A stretch of DNA of 64,000 nucleotides from an uncultured Pelagibacteraceae bacterium. Its GTDB lineage: Bacteria > Pseudomonadota > Alphaproteobacteria > Pelagibacterales > Pelagibacteraceae. Location: assembly GCA_902633335.1 (NCBI GenBank), contig CACPFY010000003.1, positions 1 through 64,000 of the forward strand. Direction: 5' to 3'. Below, piece by piece: positions 62,821-64,000 of this stretch (position 1 is its first letter; every line of letters begins with the position of its first letter). The position numbers were made by a program, and so were the translations under genes. A model generated the notes under the pieces. The model searched no databases and had not been told where the DNA came from. It saw nothing but the letters and a program-made list of their open reading frames with translations.

Positions 62821-63762
62821 ATGAAACATTTTAAAATTATCGTTGCTTTGATTGCAGCTTTGTTCATAACAAAAGCAGTTAATGCTAACGAAATCAAAAT
62901 GGCTAAAGCGAACTGGGATACTGGTTATTTCCAAGCTGAAATATACAAACAAGCTTTGGAAAAAATGGGCTACAAAGTAACTGAGCCTAAAGCAATTAAG
63001 CCTTCAGTATTTTACGTTGCAGCAGCAGCAGGAGATCTTGACCTATGGGTAAACGGATGGTTTGGAACTCACGATGGATATATCAAAGAAGCTAAAGGTA
63101 AAGTTAAAAAAGTTGGTTATGTAATGAAAAAAGGTGGCTTACAAGGTTACCTGATCGACAAAAAATCAGCTGACAGCCTTGGTATCAAAAGCGTAATGGA
63201 TATTAAAAAACACGCAGCAAAATTTGACTCTAATGGTGACGGTAAAGCAGACATGGTAGCTTGCCCTCCAGGTTGGGGATGTGAGAAACAAATCACAAAA
63301 CACTTTGCTGAACTAGGTTTAGGTGACTTTATAAATCCAGTAAAAGCTGACTACTCAGCATCTATGGCTGACGTAGTTGCTAAATATAAAAACGGTAAGC
63401 CAGTATTATTTTATACTTGGACACCGAATTGGACAGTTGGTGCTTTAAAACTTGGACAAGATGTTGTTTGGATAGAAGTTCCATACAGCGCTACAAAAAA
63501 AGTAGCAGTATCAAATGCAACAAAATCTAAAATAAATATGGGTTTTGGTGCTGATGATATTCGTCCAGCAGCTAACTCTGATTTCTTAAAAGCTAATCCT
63601 AAAGTGAAAAAAATGCTTTCTAAAGCATCTATTCCACTAGCGGATATCGCAGCACAAAACATGAAGATGAATGCTGGTGAGAAAAGCGAAAGAGCAATCA
63701 AGAAGCATGCTAAGGAGTGGATTAAAGCGAACCAAAGTACGTTCGACAGTTGGATAAAGTAA
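62821..63762 (+). CDS. proX: Glycine betaine/proline ABC transporter substrate-binding protein
   Basis: 313 aa. Signal peptide 1-22 (ends VNANE). ProX/OpuAC motifs: NWDTGYFQAEIYKQALEKMGY, LDLWVNGWFGTHDGYI, CPPGWGCEKQITKHF, and VLFYTWTPNWTVGALKLGQDVVWIEVPY, with Trp residues for the quaternary-ammonium cage. A DSNGDGKAD loop resembles an EF-hand calcium site. Followed 11 bp later by the permease gene proW. In SAR11 this system imports glycine betaine and possibly DMSP-type osmolytes. Confidence 0.93.
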   Translation: MKHFKIIVALIAALFITKAVNANEIKMAKANWDTGYFQAEIYKQALEKMGYKVTEPKAIKPSVFYVAAAAGDLDLWVNGWFGTHDGYIKEAKGKVKKVGYVMKKGGLQGYLIDKKSADSLGIKSVMDIKKHAAKFDSNGDGKADMVACPPGWGCEKQITKHFAELGLGDFINPVKADYSASMADVVAKYKNGKPVLFYTWTPNWTVGALKLGQDVVWIEVPYSATKKVAVSNATKSKINMGFGADDIRPAANSDFLKANPKVKKMLSKASIPLADIAAQNMKMNAGEKSERAIKKHAKEWIKANQSTFDSWIK

Positions 63763-63773
63763 GTTTTAGGTAA

Positions 63774-64000
63774 GTGAGCTTAAAACTTTCACCATCTGAC
63801 TACGAAGTATACGTTCCGATAGCAGAATGGATTGAAAAACATATTAAGGAGTGGTTGTTCATGCAACGACCACTCTTTAAAAAGTTATCAGCTCCAATAG
63901 ACTCAGTTTTAAACGGTTTAGACACATTATTTAACTTCATACCATTTCCGATAGTAATTCTTATATTCATGGCTTTTGCATTTAAAACTAATGGATTAAA
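63774..64000 (+). CDS. proW: Glycine betaine/proline ABC permease, 3' end cut by window
   Basis: Frame open from GTG at 63774 to the window end (75 codons visible). The N-terminus reads VSLKLSPSDYEVYVPIAEWIEKHIKEW-like, then a hydrophobic segment FIPFPIVILIFMAFAF. This is the cytoplasmic N-terminal region and first membrane helix of ProW-type permeases. Same orientation as proX, 11 bp downstream, so one operon; the ATPase gene would be expected nearby outside the window. Confidence 0.82.
   Translation, partial: MSLKLSPSDYEVYVPIAEWIEKHIKEWLFMQRPLFKKLSAPIDSVLNGLDTLFNFIPFPIVILIFMAFAFKTNGL

Noticed and set aside
1..64000. CRISPR arrays, insertion sequences, phage genes, integrases, toxin-antitoxin or defence systems
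   Set aside because: Searched by eye on both strands; no regularly spaced repeats, transposase motifs or defence-type proteins were found.
1..64000. Known SAR11 riboswitches (SAM, glycine) and a glmS ribozyme
   Set aside because: Upstream regions of the relevant genes are too short (1-100 bp) or show no matching conserved core.

Overview
The window is a dense, AT-rich stretch of bacterial chromosome. Gene content, order and style all point to the SAR11 clade (Candidatus Pelagibacter, Alphaproteobacteria). Genes are short and Lys/Asn/Ile-rich, intergenic gaps are mostly 0-100 bp, and many genes overlap by 1-17 bp. Typical SAR11 genes are present: adjoining SpeD and SpeE reading frames, class II DAHP synthase, citramalate synthase, a rhizobial-type glycerol ABC system and glycine betaine uptake. 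I see no insertion sequence, prophage, CRISPR array or integrase, and no gene-free stretch longer than about 190 bp.

Layout. 1-1811: tail of a surface-polysaccharide region (GT2 fragment, nucleotide-sugar epimerase). 1808-7793: a methylthioadenosine/polyamine locus (apt opposite mtnP, secreted hydrolase, mtnA, FucA-like aldolase, speD/speE split by an apparent frameshift, nitrilase-family amidase). 7790-17806: small mixed operons (DUF6165, GT9, GT4, redoxin, gamma carbonic anhydrase, flavin-fold protein, beta-hydroxyacid dehydrogenase, MFS, rpoZ, dus, TauE/SafE, phosphohexomutase). 17807-20944: class Ia ribonucleotide reductase behind a putative NrdR tandem site. 20951-24916: methyltransferase, prpC, prpB, LysE exporter, HAD phosphatase. 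24988-34748: GlmU acetyltransferase domain alone, glmS, aroF-II, nadE, cysS, cimA, trmJ, rpsD and a methyltransferase. 34740-41931: a nine-gene leftward run grxD-bolA-purL-purQ-purS-purC-purB-map-sfsA (written left to right; transcription is from sfsA towards grxD). 41947-47669: CinA-like protein, two glycosyltransferases, FAH-family protein, tRNA-Leu(UAA), nadK, TrkH. 47676-57246: glycerol module (gpsA-like, glpK, glpV-STPQU, gap). 57243-59694: Anbu-type peptidase with a 59-codon companion, opposite an ATP-grasp protein. 59699-62719: zinc uptake znuA / znuCB-zur around two Zur-like boxes. 62821-64000: glycine betaine proX and the start of proW.

How the genes work together. Spermidine synthesis releases methylthioadenosine; MtnP and Apt recover its adenine; MtnA and the aldolase can turn the sugar into DHAP plus a methylthio-aldehyde, with no dioxygenase branch present. 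Glycerol is imported, phosphorylated, oxidised to DHAP by a GpsA-type enzyme and passed to GAPDH. The zinc locus carries transporter and regulator together.

Most notable: the frameshifted speDE, the aldolase-type methylthio salvage, a glycerol importer whose two ATPases appear to form one intact and one degenerate ATP site, a stand-alone GlmU acetyltransferase domain, ribonucleotide reductase lacking any ATP-cone, a reduced Anbu locus, and nadK starting 5 nt after a tRNA. Most assignments rest on recognising family motifs by eye; no database search was run.
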